Positions 1-8,258 of a stretch of DNA of 32,809 bases are shown here, in pieces; the stretch's first letter is position 1, and every line of letters begins with the position of its first letter. Both the position numbers and the translations under genes were made by a program. The notes under the pieces were generated by a model, which was not told where the DNA came from, made no database searches, and saw only the letters and a program-made list of their open reading frames with translations. The DNA is from Chloroflexi bacterium OHK40 (GTDB lineage: Bacteria > Chloroflexota > Chloroflexia > Chloroflexales > Chloroflexaceae), in NCBI GenBank assembly GCA_004367505.1, contig SFCB01000218.1, forward strand, positions 1 to 32,809, in the 5' to 3' direction.

Positions 1-1
1 C

Positions 2-595
2 CACGGCGGCATGAGCGGGATGGGCAACGGGAACGCACCGGCCCTTGGCGCCGCCCTCGACATCCTCCGCGTGCGCGTGGCGCGCCAGGAGACCGAGACG
101 CTTACACTGCCGACAACCCTCTCGCGGATCGAGCGCTACCGGCTGGAAGACGCCGTTAACCGCGATACACCACGCCCGGTGGCTCTCTCGCTGCGGGGGA
201 TGGAGTGGCGCATCAACGGCAAGACGTTTGTGATGGACGAGGTCGCGCCGGAGGAGATTGTCAAGCTCGACACGCTTGAGGTGTGGGAGATCATTAACGA
301 AACCAACCCCGGCGAGATGATGGACCCGCTGGGCATGGCCCACCCCATCCACATTCACGGCGGGCAGTTCCAGGTGATCGGGCGCGAGGTGCTGCCCGAG
401 CTGCGGGCCGGCTGGGAGGGCGTGAAGGACGGCTATGTGGACGAGGGCTGGAAGGACACGGTGCTGGTGATGCCGGGCGAGCGGGTGAAGCTGCTGATGG
501 CCTTCCGCGACTTCCCAGGCACCTACGTCTATCACTGCCACAACATTGAGCACGAGGACGCCGGGATGATGCGTAACTATCGCGTCGACGCATAG
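2..595 (+). CDS. Multicopper oxidase, C-terminal part (gene starts before the window)
   Basis: This is the last cupredoxin domain of a laccase/CotA/bilirubin-oxidase-like multicopper oxidase. The reading frame is open to the left edge, so the ATG at 11 is only an internal methionine. The copper ligands are visible: HPIHIHG (T2/T3 site) and, near the end, HCHNIEHEDAGMM, which matches the HCHxxxHxxxxM signature that joins the trinuclear site to the type 1 copper. Such enzymes oxidise Cu(I), metals or phenols with O2 outside the cytoplasm. The residues before the domain are Gly/Met-rich. A strong terminator follows, so this may be the last gene of its own unit. The downstream YtkA-like and polyferredoxin genes support a copper role. 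The exact substrate cannot be read from this fragment. Confidence 0.93.
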   Translation, partial: HGGMSGMGNGNAPALGAALDILRVRVARQETETLTLPTTLSRIERYRLEDAVNRDTPRPVALSLRGMEWRINGKTFVMDEVAPEEIVKLDTLEVWEIINETNPGEMMDPLGMAHPIHIHGGQFQVIGREVLPELRAGWEGVKDGYVDEGWKDTVLVMPGERVKLLMAFRDFPGTYVYHCHNIEHEDAGMMRNYRVDA

Positions 596-623
596 ATTCG
601 CACCGCATCGTCGGGTGAGTAAC

Positions 624-656
624 GGGGGCCGGCGCGGGGACGCGCCGGTCCGTTTT
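624..656 (+). terminator. Intrinsic terminator after the multicopper oxidase
   Basis: GGGCCGGCGCG (626-636) pairs with CGCGCCGGTCC (641-651). This gives an 11-bp stem with one G-T pair and a 4-nt loop, followed by GTTTT. It lies 30 bases after the stop codon. Confidence 0.75.
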
Positions 657-707
657 GCGTCCGACGTCCTCGCCGTCCTGCCTAGTTCAGGCCAAACCCC
701 CGCCGTT

Positions 708-764
708 TCTTGACCAGATCTTGACCTCCGCCAACACGACATCTTGATCTTCGCGCAGTATGCT
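708..764 (+). promoter_or_regulatory. Phased TCTTGAYC repeats and a possible promoter upstream of the SHOCT gene
   Basis: TCTTGACC occurs at 708-715 and again at 719-726, and TCTTGATC occurs at 742-749. The offsets are 11 and 23 bases, about one and two helical turns. A possible promoter is ACGACA (736-741), a 17-bp spacer, then TATGCT (759-764). Its weak -35 and the upstream tandem repeats fit an activator of the OmpR/PhoB type. The regulator is not identified in this window. Confidence 0.4.
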
Positions 765-820
765 CGGGCCAGGCGATGAGGGTACCGGCGTCACAACGAC
801 CATCAGGACGGAGGCCCAGC

Positions 821-1099
821 ATGATGAACGGAGCGAGCATGATGGCCGGGATGGGCTGGCCAGGCCTCCTGCTGGTGCTGCTGCTCTGGGGTGGGGCGAT
901 TGTCCTTGCCCTCTGGGGCGTTTCGAGCCTGTTCCCAATTGGGCGCGTACGCGTTGAGGCCGATGCCCTGGAGATCCTGCGCCAACGCTACGCTCGTGGT
1001 GAGATCTCCCGGGAGGAGTATCTCCAGGCGAGCGAGACACTGCGCCAGCCCGAGGCCGAGCCGCTGCGCCACGCCGCCGATCACCCCAGGCGCAGCTAG
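821..1099 (+). CDS. Small membrane protein with a SHOCT domain
   Basis: This 92-residue protein has one hydrophobic segment near the N-terminus (about residues 11-33, Leu-rich) and a C-terminal SHOCT module. The module has the usual pattern of LxxRYARGEISxEEYxxxxxxL. SHOCT modules are short helical oligomerisation or anchoring motifs; no enzymatic role is known for them. The ATG at 821 was chosen because GGACGGAGG lies 7 bases upstream; the longer frame back to 776 has no such site. The gene follows the phased repeats and opens a plus-strand run that continues to the polyferredoxin. Small SHOCT membrane proteins are common beside copper genes, but its task here is unknown. Confidence 0.8.
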   Translation: MMNGASMMAGMGWPGLLLVLLLWGGAIVLALWGVSSLFPIGRVRVEADALEILRQRYARGEISREEYLQASETLRQPEAEPLRHAADHPRRS

Positions 1100-1161
1100 C
1101 TCTGAGCGCCGCGGGAGGCACTGCCGGGCCATTGCTCGGCCAACAGAAATGAGGTATTTGT

Positions 1162-1650
1162 ATGAGTCGTCCCGTTCGTCCGCGCCGCAGCCCCCGTATC
1201 CCCACCCTGGTTCTGGTCGCCGTTCCCCTCTTCCTGATCGCGCTGGCCATCGGCGTCGCCGCATCCCGGCCAAAGGCCAGCGCAACCATGCCGCCGCCGG
1301 AGCAGGCTGCCGTGCCGCACTTTGTCGATGTGAAGGCGCCGGGCGAACCGAGGACGGTGGTGGTCGGTGGGATGACTGACTCGCTACCAGGGACAAGCAA
1401 CGAGGCCGGCTATCTGATGACCAATCTTCGCGCGGGGCAGATTCCCGAGGGGGCGACCACGGCGACCGTGCTGACGGACACGAACTGTGAGCCGGACGCT
1501 GACGGCGTCTCCCACTGCCTGAACGATCTCCAGATTGGCAATGTGGTTGTCACCGTGCAGCATCATCACCAGATGCACAGTGTGCCCTGCCTGTCGCCAG
1601 GCGAGACCGTCACCCTGATGCCGTTCGAGCAGTACGAGGCCCAGCTCTAA
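1162..1650 (+). CDS. Membrane-anchored or exported protein with Cys and a HHHQMH cluster, function unknown
   Basis: The protein has 162 residues. A basic N-terminus (MSRPVRPRRSPR) precedes a single hydrophobic helix at about residues 15-34, so it is an exported protein with an uncleaved anchor or a signal peptide. The outer domain contains three cysteines (in DTNCEPD, SHCLND and VPCLSP) and the cluster QHHHQMHS. His, Met and Cys together suggest metal binding, most likely copper in this setting. GAGG lies 7 bases before the ATG. It sits 46 bases ahead of the YtkA-like gene and is probably co-transcribed with it. I do not recognise the family; the metal role is inferred from residues and neighbours. 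Confidence 0.75.
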   Translation: MSRPVRPRRSPRIPTLVLVAVPLFLIALAIGVAASRPKASATMPPPEQAAVPHFVDVKAPGEPRTVVVGGMTDSLPGTSNEAGYLMTNLRAGQIPEGATTATVLTDTNCEPDADGVSHCLNDLQIGNVVVTVQHHHQMHSVPCLSPGETVTLMPFEQYEAQL

Positions 1651-1696
1651 CCGGTCACACAATCTACTCGCGCCGCTGGCGCCCTGGAGCACCCGT

Positions 1697-2482
1697 ATGC
1701 ACCAACACCTGCGTTCCTTCGCCGCTCTTGCTCTGCTCGCATTGTTGCTCGCCATACCCGGCCTCGCCCTGGCCGACGGCACGGGGGCGCAGCAAACCGT
1801 CGGTGAGTACACGGTCACGCTCGAGCTCCCCGAGAAGGGCTTCTTCACCGGGCGCAATCCTATCGCCGTCTCGCTCGGGGACTGGCGGGGCCAGGCCCCT
1901 GAGGCGACCGTGAGCGTCTTGCTCCTCGCCTTTACGCCGACCGGCGATGGGCACGGCGATACCCACGGCGAGGTAACCTCTGCTGATGACCATAGCGAGG
2001 CAACCGCTACTGAGGACCACGCGGCGACGAACGAGCACGCCGCAACTGACGAGCACGCGGCGACAGACGAGCACGCGGCGACAGACGAGCACGCGGCGAC
2101 AGACGAGCACGCGGCGACGGACGAGCACGAGCACGACGACGCGAGTGCCGTTGAGGGACAAGGTCTTGTCACAGCGCCGGTGGCTCTGGCGGGCAGCGCT
2201 GAGCCTGGCCAGTACCGCGGCGAGCTTACCTTCGAGCAGGCGGGCACCTACACACTGAGTGTCATCTTCACCGTAGACGGCGAGGAACACGGCGCGATCT
2301 TCGATGTTGCTGTCACCCAGGGCCGGCCGCGCGGGCTCGTCCTCGGCGGCTTCGCCCTGGTGAACGGACTTGCCATCGGCGCGGCGGCCTTGCTCAAGTG
2401 GCGTGGACCGGCGAAGCCCGCCCGCAAACCTGCCCGTCCCACCCCTGTCGTCACCCCAAGCGCCGAGGAGCAATCGCAATGA
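1697..2482 (+). CDS. YtkA-like exported protein with a His-rich hexapeptide repeat and C-terminal anchor
   Basis: This 261-residue protein begins with a signal peptide (about 1-26, ending ALA). It then has a beta-rich domain in the style of YtkA/FixH, with GEYTVTLELPEKGFFTGRN at the start and GQYRGELTFEQAGTYTLSV at the end. Between the two halves is a long acidic His-rich insert dominated by AATDEH units. A membrane helix lies near residues 213-233, followed by a Pro/Lys-rich cytoplasmic tail. YtkA-type domains occur with copper and cytochrome oxidase assembly genes. The insert resembles periplasmic metal-buffering loops. GGAG lies 7 bases before the ATG. The stop overlaps the next gene's ATG (ATGA), so the two are translationally coupled. 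Confidence 0.8.
   Translation: MHQHLRSFAALALLALLLAIPGLALADGTGAQQTVGEYTVTLELPEKGFFTGRNPIAVSLGDWRGQAPEATVSVLLLAFTPTGDGHGDTHGEVTSADDHSEATATEDHAATNEHAATDEHAATDEHAATDEHAATDEHAATDEHEHDDASAVEGQGLVTAPVALAGSAEPGQYRGELTFEQAGTYTLSVIFTVDGEEHGAIFDVAVTQGRPRGLVLGGFALVNGLAIGAAALLKWRGPAKPARKPARPTPVVTPSAEEQSQ
2015..2137 (+). repeat. In-frame 18-bp tandem repeat coding for AATDEH
   Basis: Four consecutive 18-bp units starting GACGAGCACGCGGCGAC run from 2048 to 2119. The first three are identical and the fourth differs by one base. A diverged unit (2030-2047) and a shorter one precede them. Each unit adds one His and two acidic residues. Because the unit length is a multiple of three, copy number can change without breaking the frame. 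Confidence 0.9.
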
Positions 2483-3843
2483 GCACCACCACACCCCCCT
2501 CCCGCAACTTGCTGAACAACCGTCTCATCGGCGGGCTCATGCGCAGCGGCTGGTACCCCGGCATCCTTCAGATCCCCACGGCTGCCGTCTTCATCCTGAT
2601 TGTCTGGCAGCTGATGCTTGGTCCCGACTCCGGCCACGACAACCTCGGCACCGCCCTCACCTGGGTGCTCTGGTGGCCGCTGATCCCGGTCATCTTCCTG
2701 TTCTTCGGCCGCTTCTGGTGCGCGATCTGCCCCTTCGCCACGCTGAGCGACGCCGTCCAGAAGCTCGTCGGCCTCAACCGGCAGGTGCCCAAGTTCCTCA
2801 AGAACTACGGCATCTGGATGATCGACGCGATGTTCATCCTGATCACCTGGTCCGATCACGTCTTTGGTGTGGTCGAGTCGCCGTGGGGCTCCGGCATCCT
2901 GCTGCTGCTCCTCACCACCGGGGTCGTTGTCTGCGGCGCCTTCTTCCAGCGCCGCACCTGGTGCCGCTACCTCTGCTTCCTCGGCGGTCTCTCGGGCAAC
3001 TACGCCCGCACCGGCATGATCGCCCTGCGCGCCACACCGGAGGTGTGCGCGACCTGCACGAGCAAGGCGGCCTGCTTTAACGGCAGCGAGCGTGCCCCTG
3101 CCTGCCCCATGTTCGAGTTCCCACGCCAGATGGACAGCAACGCCAACTGCAACCTGTGCGCGAACTGTGTGAAGAGCTGCCCCAACGGCTCGCTCACCCT
3201 GACCGTGCGCAAGCCCACCTCAGAGCTGTGGTTCATCCGTAAGCCGAAGCTTGAGGAGGCCTTCCTGGCCGTGGTGATTATGGGCATCGTGTTCGTGCAG
3301 AACGTGACGATGCTGGAGGTGTGGAAGGGCATGCTCGCCTGGCTGGAGGGTGTGCTTGGCACCGACAACTACGCCGTGACCTTCACGATCACCTTTGTGC
3401 TCGCGATGGCGCTGCCGGTAAGCCTGATGGCCCTGACCGCCTTCGGGGCCAGCAAGCTGAACGGGGCGAGCCTGGCGAAGAACTTCGCCATGTTCGGCTA
3501 CGCGATCATCCCGCTGGACGTGGCGGGCCACGTGGCCCACAACCTGTTCCACCTCTTCGCCGAGGGCAAGGCGGTCTGGTACACCTTGTTGGTGCTGCTG
3601 GGACAGGAGGCACCGAGCGCCTCACCGGCCCTGCTCAGCACGCCGGCCATCCAGCTGATGCAGTACGTGCTGATCGCCCTGGGCGTGCTCGGCTCGCTCT
3701 ACGCCGCCTACCGCATCGCCAAGAGCAACTTCGCTGTCAGCGGGAAGACCTGGGCCACCTTCGCGCCCTACGCCGCGATAGTCGCTGTCCTGGGCATCAT
3801 CAACGTCGTGCTCTTCGTCCTGCCGATGGCGATGCGCATGTAG
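2479..3843 (+). CDS. NapH/CcoG-type membrane polyferredoxin (4Fe-4S)
   Basis: The protein has 454 residues from the ATG at 2479. That start overlaps the upstream stop and has GAGGAG 9 bases before it. Several membrane helices flank conserved cysteines: CAICP after the second helix, CRYLC later, a CATCTSKAAC segment, and a ferredoxin motif CNLCANCVKSCPNG that binds a 4Fe-4S cluster. This layout is that of the NapH/NosR/CcoG family, which passes electrons across the membrane. CcoG is reported to reduce Cu(II) to Cu(I). The C-terminal half has a HVAHNLFH motif that could hold heme or metal. Beside a YtkA-like protein and a multicopper oxidase, a copper-reducing role is plausible but inferred. 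Confidence 0.85.
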   Translation: MSTTTPPSRNLLNNRLIGGLMRSGWYPGILQIPTAAVFILIVWQLMLGPDSGHDNLGTALTWVLWWPLIPVIFLFFGRFWCAICPFATLSDAVQKLVGLNRQVPKFLKNYGIWMIDAMFILITWSDHVFGVVESPWGSGILLLLLTTGVVVCGAFFQRRTWCRYLCFLGGLSGNYARTGMIALRATPEVCATCTSKAACFNGSERAPACPMFEFPRQMDSNANCNLCANCVKSCPNGSLTLTVRKPTSELWFIRKPKLEEAFLAVVIMGIVFVQNVTMLEVWKGMLAWLEGVLGTDNYAVTFTITFVLAMALPVSLMALTAFGASKLNGASLAKNFAMFGYAIIPLDVAGHVAHNLFHLFAEGKAVWYTLLVLLGQEAPSASPALLSTPAIQLMQYVLIALGVLGSLYAAYRIAKSNFAVSGKTWATFAPYAAIVAVLGIINVVLFVLPMAMRM

Positions 3844-3861
3844 CAGGTACAAGGACATAGC

Positions 3862-3896
3862 GGGTGGAGGCAATCACGTGGTGATTGCCTCCACCC
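3862..3896. terminator. Bidirectional hairpin between convergent genes
   Basis: GGGTGGAGGCAATCAC (3862-3877) pairs perfectly with GTGATTGCCTCCACCC (3881-3896) around a 3-nt loop. It lies between the convergent polyferredoxin and PA-domain genes and can serve both strands. No clear T-tract follows. Confidence 0.65.
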
Positions 3897-3900
3897 TGTG

Positions 3901-4968
3901 TCAGGCCAACGCTACCAGTTCGTCGCCTAGGGATCGCGGAGATCCAGAGGCCGCTATCGCGGTCGCTAGCGAAGATGTAGGTCTGGCCGTCGCGGATCTG
4001 CGTCTCGACGCCGCAGAAGTTGTTCCCCTCGGGGTCGAGGTAGCCGCCGACCTCGACGAGCTCACAGGTGCCCGTGTCGTCCGGGTCGGCACCCTGGATC
4101 TGGATCGCCCGCAGGCCGCCCGCGTAATTAGGAGAGGTAAGCCAGGCTCGGGTCGAGCGGATCGACCGCCACCTCGTGAACCGACAGGTCGCCAAAGCCC
4201 TCGGCAAACGTCGGGTCCATCGCGTCGGGGATGGTGAAGGTGTCGAGCTCCTCGAGCGTCTGGGCATCGAAGAGATGCACGTAGCCCCAACCATCGAAGA
4301 CGCTGCCAACATCGGTGATCAGGTCGCCAACCGTTCCCGTGGTGATAGGCGCCAAGGCTGCCGCCCCCTTCCGCACATGCTGCTGCCTGGTCATAGGTGG
4401 TGTCAAAGAGCGCGAAGCCAGTCCCGCGTCCGACGAAGATCACCGGGATATCACCCTCGACGGAGGGGGTGATCACGCTGTCGCAGGCGTCAGCGCCCTC
4501 ACGGTTCATGATGATCACCGCCTCGTAGCCGCCGGCCGCAAGTACGCTGGTCACCTTCTCCGTGAAGAAGCATCCTCCGCGCTCGACGACCGCGATCTCG
4601 TCACCTGCGAGGTCGGGGGCAGCCGGCACCGGGTCGCCACCGGGATAGGCTATGCCAACAAAGACCGGCGTCCCGCTGATCGCCTCGGCCTGCTCCTGCG
4701 TGGTGTTGGTGCCCGCCTTGGCAAGGAAGGTGCCATCTTCGAAGGTTACCGCAAGTCGGTAGGGGTCGAAGTCCTCGTCGGTGCCGATGATGAAGTCGAG
4801 GCTATTTGTGCGAAGCTCCAGTCTTAGCCATCGGGCTGTCAAGACACCGTCCTTCCCCGGGGGCTCGATCTCCATCAGTAAAATGTCGGGCGCAAGCGCG
4901 CGGGCCAGTTCGGAGAAATGGCTGCGTTGGGTCAGCACGGCGGCAAGCAGGGCGAGGAGCACGAGCAT
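3901..4968 (-). pseudogene. PA-domain/LVIVD-like secreted protein, broken by two frameshifts
   Basis: The first frame (4968 to about 4365) carries a hydrophobic start and a protease-associated (PA) domain: TPVFVG, then VERGGCFFTEKV, then YEAVIIMNREGADACD and IPVIFVG. Near the C5 run at 4364-4368 the homologous sequence moves to another frame, which continues with DVGSVFDGWGYVHLFDAQTL and ends at 4128. Near 4130 it moves again to a frame with YAGGLRAIQIQG and FASDRDSGLWIS, typical of LVIVD-like propellers. Together the three frames make one coherent protein of about 350 residues. Sequencing error cannot be excluded, since one break is at a homopolymer. The normal role is unknown and probably extracellular. 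It lies downstream of the intact LVIVD gene. Confidence 0.75.
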
Positions 4969-5310
4969 GCCATGCCGGTGATTGAGTGGGGAGATCCGTT
5001 GAATGCAGTGAACCGCGCCTCGTCACAGAGCGGCCTGTTCTTGTCACTGGTTGATACGGCGGCTGGGGCAGCGACCCAGCCGTCAACTGGGGCTTGAGGG
5101 TAGACGAGAGGGTGAAGCTGTGCATCAAAAACGTGGCCGACGAGAACCACCACATGCAGCACTCCTTGCACAGCAAGCGACGGCCCCTCCGAGGAGTTCG
5201 GAGGGGCCGTCGCTCTTGCAGAGGTTGTTGCTGCGGGTCGCCACTCGTGGCGAGAACGAAGGTGGCAGTGCTAGGGGTACCTCACCCTACAACACTTACG
5301 AGGAGTGTGG
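4969..5310. other. Intergenic stretch with a strong hairpin
   Basis: I see no convincing gene between the PA-domain pseudogene and the LVIVD gene. The main feature is the 17-bp hairpin listed separately. Confidence 0.6.
5176..5214 (-). terminator. 17-bp perfect hairpin downstream of the LVIVD gene
   Basis: The arms 5176-5192 and 5198-5214 are perfect inverted complements (AGCGACGGCCCCTCCGA and its reverse) around the loop GGAGT. It lies about 100 bases past the stop of the minus-strand LVIVD gene. It has no long T-run, so it may be a terminator or an mRNA-end stabiliser. Confidence 0.6.
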
Positions 5311-6909
5311 CTACTCGCTCGCGTAGCCATCGCCGTCGCCAGAGAAGCCCTCATCACTGCCAGTCCCGCCGCTCACGTCGTCAGCAGCGCTTTCACCAAA
5401 GATGGCCATGCCTTGCTGGTCAGCCGCTCTATTCCGGCCAAAAGCTGTGCCCTTGAACGGGAACGAGGTTTCCTGAGTCTGCGGATTGAGGTGGTCGAAG
5501 GTGTACGACCCCGCTGTGATATTGCTGCTCAGATTCCAGATGATGAGCCCGCGCGTAATATCGGACTCGTAGATACGCCCGTTGTACCAGTACGTGGACC
5601 AGTCGCCGCCGGTCTCAATCGCTGCCGGGTTGTTCGGGTTGACCAGCGGCGCCGGGTCGGCGTAAGCTACCTCGTAGGCATTGGCGGGGTTGGTGAACTC
5701 GATGACCGAGATCCCCATCTGGTAGTTGCCGGAGACGAGCACGTAGCGCTTGTCGGTTGGCACGACATTGTAGTTATGCCAGGTGCAGTTCTCAAGACTC
5801 GTTTGCGGCCGCGGCTGGACGAATTGTCCGAGCAAGGCCCCGGTGCGCGCCTCGAAGAAGAAGAGCGTCCGGTCGACGAGGCTGCTCGACGCCTGACAGC
5901 GAGCCTGAGTGCCGCCACCTGGCTCGTGGCCGAAGATCAGAACTTCGCCGTCCCAGGTGAACGCAGCCGAGTGGCCGATTGTCACACCGGTGATACTGCG
6001 GGAGTAGAGCTGCACCGGGTCCTCGATCGAGCCCACGGCGGGAGCGTCAATGCTCGGATCGAAGCTCCAGACCGTGAAACCATTGCCACCAGCGCAGGAG
6101 ATGAGGTTCACCTCACCGAGGATGACCCCCGTATCGTGGCAGCTGCGACCCGCCGGCTCGCGCCGTAGGAAAGCGGCACTCGCCGGGTTCCCCAGAGGAA
6201 TCTTGACGATGTCGATCCCGGGGCAGGCACCGCTAGACCCGCTGTTATAGACGTACACATTGCCACGCGCGACGTCGGGCACCAACGTCGCGGTATGTGA
6301 GCCGCAGCCCGTCGGCACCGTGTCGCTAGCCATGCGAAGGTTCTTGATGAGCACGGGACTCGCCGGGTTGCTGATGTCAAAAATGCTGAGGCCCTCGAAG
6401 CCCTGCCCCACGAGCTGACCGCCGCACGAGGCTGTCGCCGCGCTTCCCGCTGAGACAGGCGAGTTCCACGATCGGATCAGCAGGTTTTGCCACACCAGCA
6501 CGTCGCCCTGGTTCCCGACCGTTGTACCACCAGAGCATCCCGTATAGTTGATAATCTCGAAGGGGTTGGACGGCGACGAGATGTCAATGATCCGAAAGCC
6601 GTCATAGGTACCCTGGAAGGCGAGCCTGCCCCAGAACGCCAGGTCTGAGTTGATGATGCTTTGGCCAGGAACATTGTTATCCAGCGGAACAACTCGGTCG
6701 GAGAACCCCAGCGGATGCAGGTTCGGCGTGTACGAGAACGTACCGACAGCGGCGCCAGCTGAGGCCGCCAGAACCGTTGCTCCGCCGAAGGGCACGGCCA
6801 GAAGGGCAAACAGCACGAGCATTCTGCGTAGGAGACGACGCCATGACTTCCGGGGAGGTACGTACGCGTCCTGGTCGGTCGCGCGGTTGGAGATGACCTG
6901 TAGTTGCAC
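5311..6909 (-). CDS. Secreted LVIVD-repeat beta-propeller protein
   Basis: The protein has 532 residues. The start is GTG at 6909, preceded by AGGAGG at good distance. The N-terminus is basic (SWRRLLRRM), followed by a hydrophobic helix at about 30-50, so it is exported. The body shows repeated blades of LVIVD type, for example AFQGTYDGFRIIDISSPSNP, FEGLSIFDISNPASP and MGISVIEFTNPANAYEVAY. The C-terminus is Asp/Gly/Ser-rich and acidic. LVIVD proteins are choice-of-anchor surface propellers with no assigned reaction. Several Cys residues may form disulfides. An IS701 element sits only 30 bp upstream of the start codon, so its native promoter has been displaced beyond 8512. Confidence 0.85.
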   Translation of the reverse strand: MQLQVISNRATDQDAYVPPRKSWRRLLRRMLVLFALLAVPFGGATVLAASAGAAVGTFSYTPNLHPLGFSDRVVPLDNNVPGQSIINSDLAFWGRLAFQGTYDGFRIIDISSPSNPFEIINYTGCSGGTTVGNQGDVLVWQNLLIRSWNSPVSAGSAATASCGGQLVGQGFEGLSIFDISNPASPVLIKNLRMASDTVPTGCGSHTATLVPDVARGNVYVYNSGSSGACPGIDIVKIPLGNPASAAFLRREPAGRSCHDTGVILGEVNLISCAGGNGFTVWSFDPSIDAPAVGSIEDPVQLYSRSITGVTIGHSAAFTWDGEVLIFGHEPGGGTQARCQASSSLVDRTLFFFEARTGALLGQFVQPRPQTSLENCTWHNYNVVPTDKRYVLVSGNYQMGISVIEFTNPANAYEVAYADPAPLVNPNNPAAIETGGDWSTYWYNGRIYESDITRGLIIWNLSSNITAGSYTFDHLNPQTQETSFPFKGTAFGRNRAADQQGMAIFGESAADDVSGGTGSDEGFSGDGDGYASE

Positions 6910-6938
6910 CTGTTCCTCCTTACTCTACACTGAGTTAG

Positions 6939-6952
6939 TACTACAACGAGGG
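6939..6952 (+). repeat. Left terminal inverted repeat of the IS701 element
   Basis: TACTACAACGAGGG, the perfect inverse of the right end at 8499-8512. It is flanked outside by TTAG. Confidence 0.93.
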
Positions 6953-7001
6953 TTCATTTCGGGTAGAATAACGCTCCAGAACCGCCTGCGGGGAGGAGCA
7001 G

Positions 7002-8258
7002 ATGACGACCATCGAGACGGTGCCAACGCTTGACTTGAGCCCTGACGACCTTGTTGGAGTTGCCGACGAGTTGAGCGCCTACCACGCCATCTTCGCCCCG
7101 CTCTACACCCGTCGCGAACAGCGCGAGTGGGCACTTCTCTACCAGCGTGGCCTCGTGAGCGACCTGCCCCGCAAGTCGGTCGAACCGATTGTGCTCTCGC
7201 TGCGCGGTGCTGATGAGAACGCCATCCGTGCTGTGCAGCAGTTCGTCAACGCCGGTGCTTGGGACGATGCCGCCATCCTCCAACGCCACTGGCAGCAGGT
7301 CGACGAGGAGATTGGCGACGAGGATGGCCTCCTCCTGGTTGACGGCAGCGACTTCCCCAAAAAAGGCACCGAGTCGGTCGGCGTCCAGCGCCAGTACTGC
7401 GGCCAACTCGGCAAGCGCGCCAACTGCCAGGCCGGCGTCTTTCTCGGCTATGCGTCTGCTTACGGCTCGACCCTGCTCGACCGCCGCCTCTACCTGCCCG
7501 AAGCCTGGGTCAGCGACCCCACCTTTGCTGACCGCCGCCGCAAGTGTGGTCTGCCCGACGACATCCACTTTCAGACCAAGCCCGCCCTGGCGCTGGAGAT
7601 GCTGAAAGCCGTCGTCCAAGCTGGGACGCTGCGTGCGCGCTGGCTGGCCTGTGACGAAGGCTTCGGCCGCGACACCGGCTTTCTGGACGCTGTGGCCGAG
7701 TTGGGGCTGTACGCCATCGCCGAGGTTCCCCTCGATACCCGGGTTTGGAAGGAGCGACCCCAGACCGCTGTTCCGGTTTGGCGTGGTCGTGGCCCCAAGC
7801 CGAGTAAAGCGCGTGTGGTCGCTGAGGCACCCGCCCCGCTCACGGTTCGAGCGCTTGCGGACGCCGTCCCTGCTGCACAGTGGCAGGAGGTTGCATTTGC
7901 CGAGGGCGCCAAGGGCATGCAGGTGGCCGACGTCAAGCTGCTGCGGGTGGTGAGTGTGCGCGATGGGCTGCCGGGGCCGGAGGTGTGGCTGCTGCTGCGC
8001 ATCAATCGGGAGACGGGCGAGCTGAAGACGTTTGTGAGCAACGCGCCTGAGGACGTCGAAGCCGAGCGGCTCATTCGCGTGAGCGCGATGCGTTGGCCGA
8101 TCGAGGCCTGCTTCGAAACCGGCAAGCAGTTGCTGGGGATGGGCGACTACGAGATCCGCTCGTGGGTGGGCTGGCACCATCACATGACCCTGGTGATCTT
8201 GGCGCACGGCTTCCTGATGCGCTTGCACCGGCGGCTCAAAAAAAGTCAAGCGAGCTGA
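7002..8258 (+). CDS. IS701-family transposase (zero-frame product)
   Basis: The zero-frame protein has 418 residues. GGGGAGGAG precedes the ATG. The DDE triad can be placed at D114 (LLVDGSDFPKKG), D218 (WLACDEGFGRD) and E368 (RWPIEACFETGKQLLGMGDY), followed by SWVGWHHHMTL, typical of IS701 enzymes. The zero frame stops soon after LKKSQAS, while the expected C-terminal helices continue in the -1 frame (see the next entry). The complete transposase is therefore probably a -1 frameshift or slippage product of about 488 residues, and the 418-residue form is a shorter version. Alternatively an A was lost from the run and the copy is now defective. Confidence 0.92.
   Translation: MTTIETVPTLDLSPDDLVGVADELSAYHAIFAPLYTRREQREWALLYQRGLVSDLPRKSVEPIVLSLRGADENAIRAVQQFVNAGAWDDAAILQRHWQQVDEEIGDEDGLLLVDGSDFPKKGTESVGVQRQYCGQLGKRANCQAGVFLGYASAYGSTLLDRRLYLPEAWVSDPTFADRRRKCGLPDDIHFQTKPALALEMLKAVVQAGTLRARWLACDEGFGRDTGFLDAVAELGLYAIAEVPLDTRVWKERPQTAVPVWRGRGPKPSKARVVAEAPAPLTVRALADAVPAAQWQEVAFAEGAKGMQVADVKLLRVVSVRDGLPGPEVWLLLRINRETGELKTFVSNAPEDVEAERLIRVSAMRWPIEACFETGKQLLGMGDYEIRSWVGWHHHMTLVILAHGFLMRLHRRLKKSQAS

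Noticed and set aside
1124-1141. Hairpin GCCGGGC/GCTCGGC after the SHOCT gene as a terminator
   Set aside because: Only seven pairs with a G-T mismatch and no T-tract; the next gene follows closely.
2015-2137. CRISPR-like spacing
   Set aside because: The 18-bp units are contiguous with no spacers and encode a regular hexapeptide in frame.
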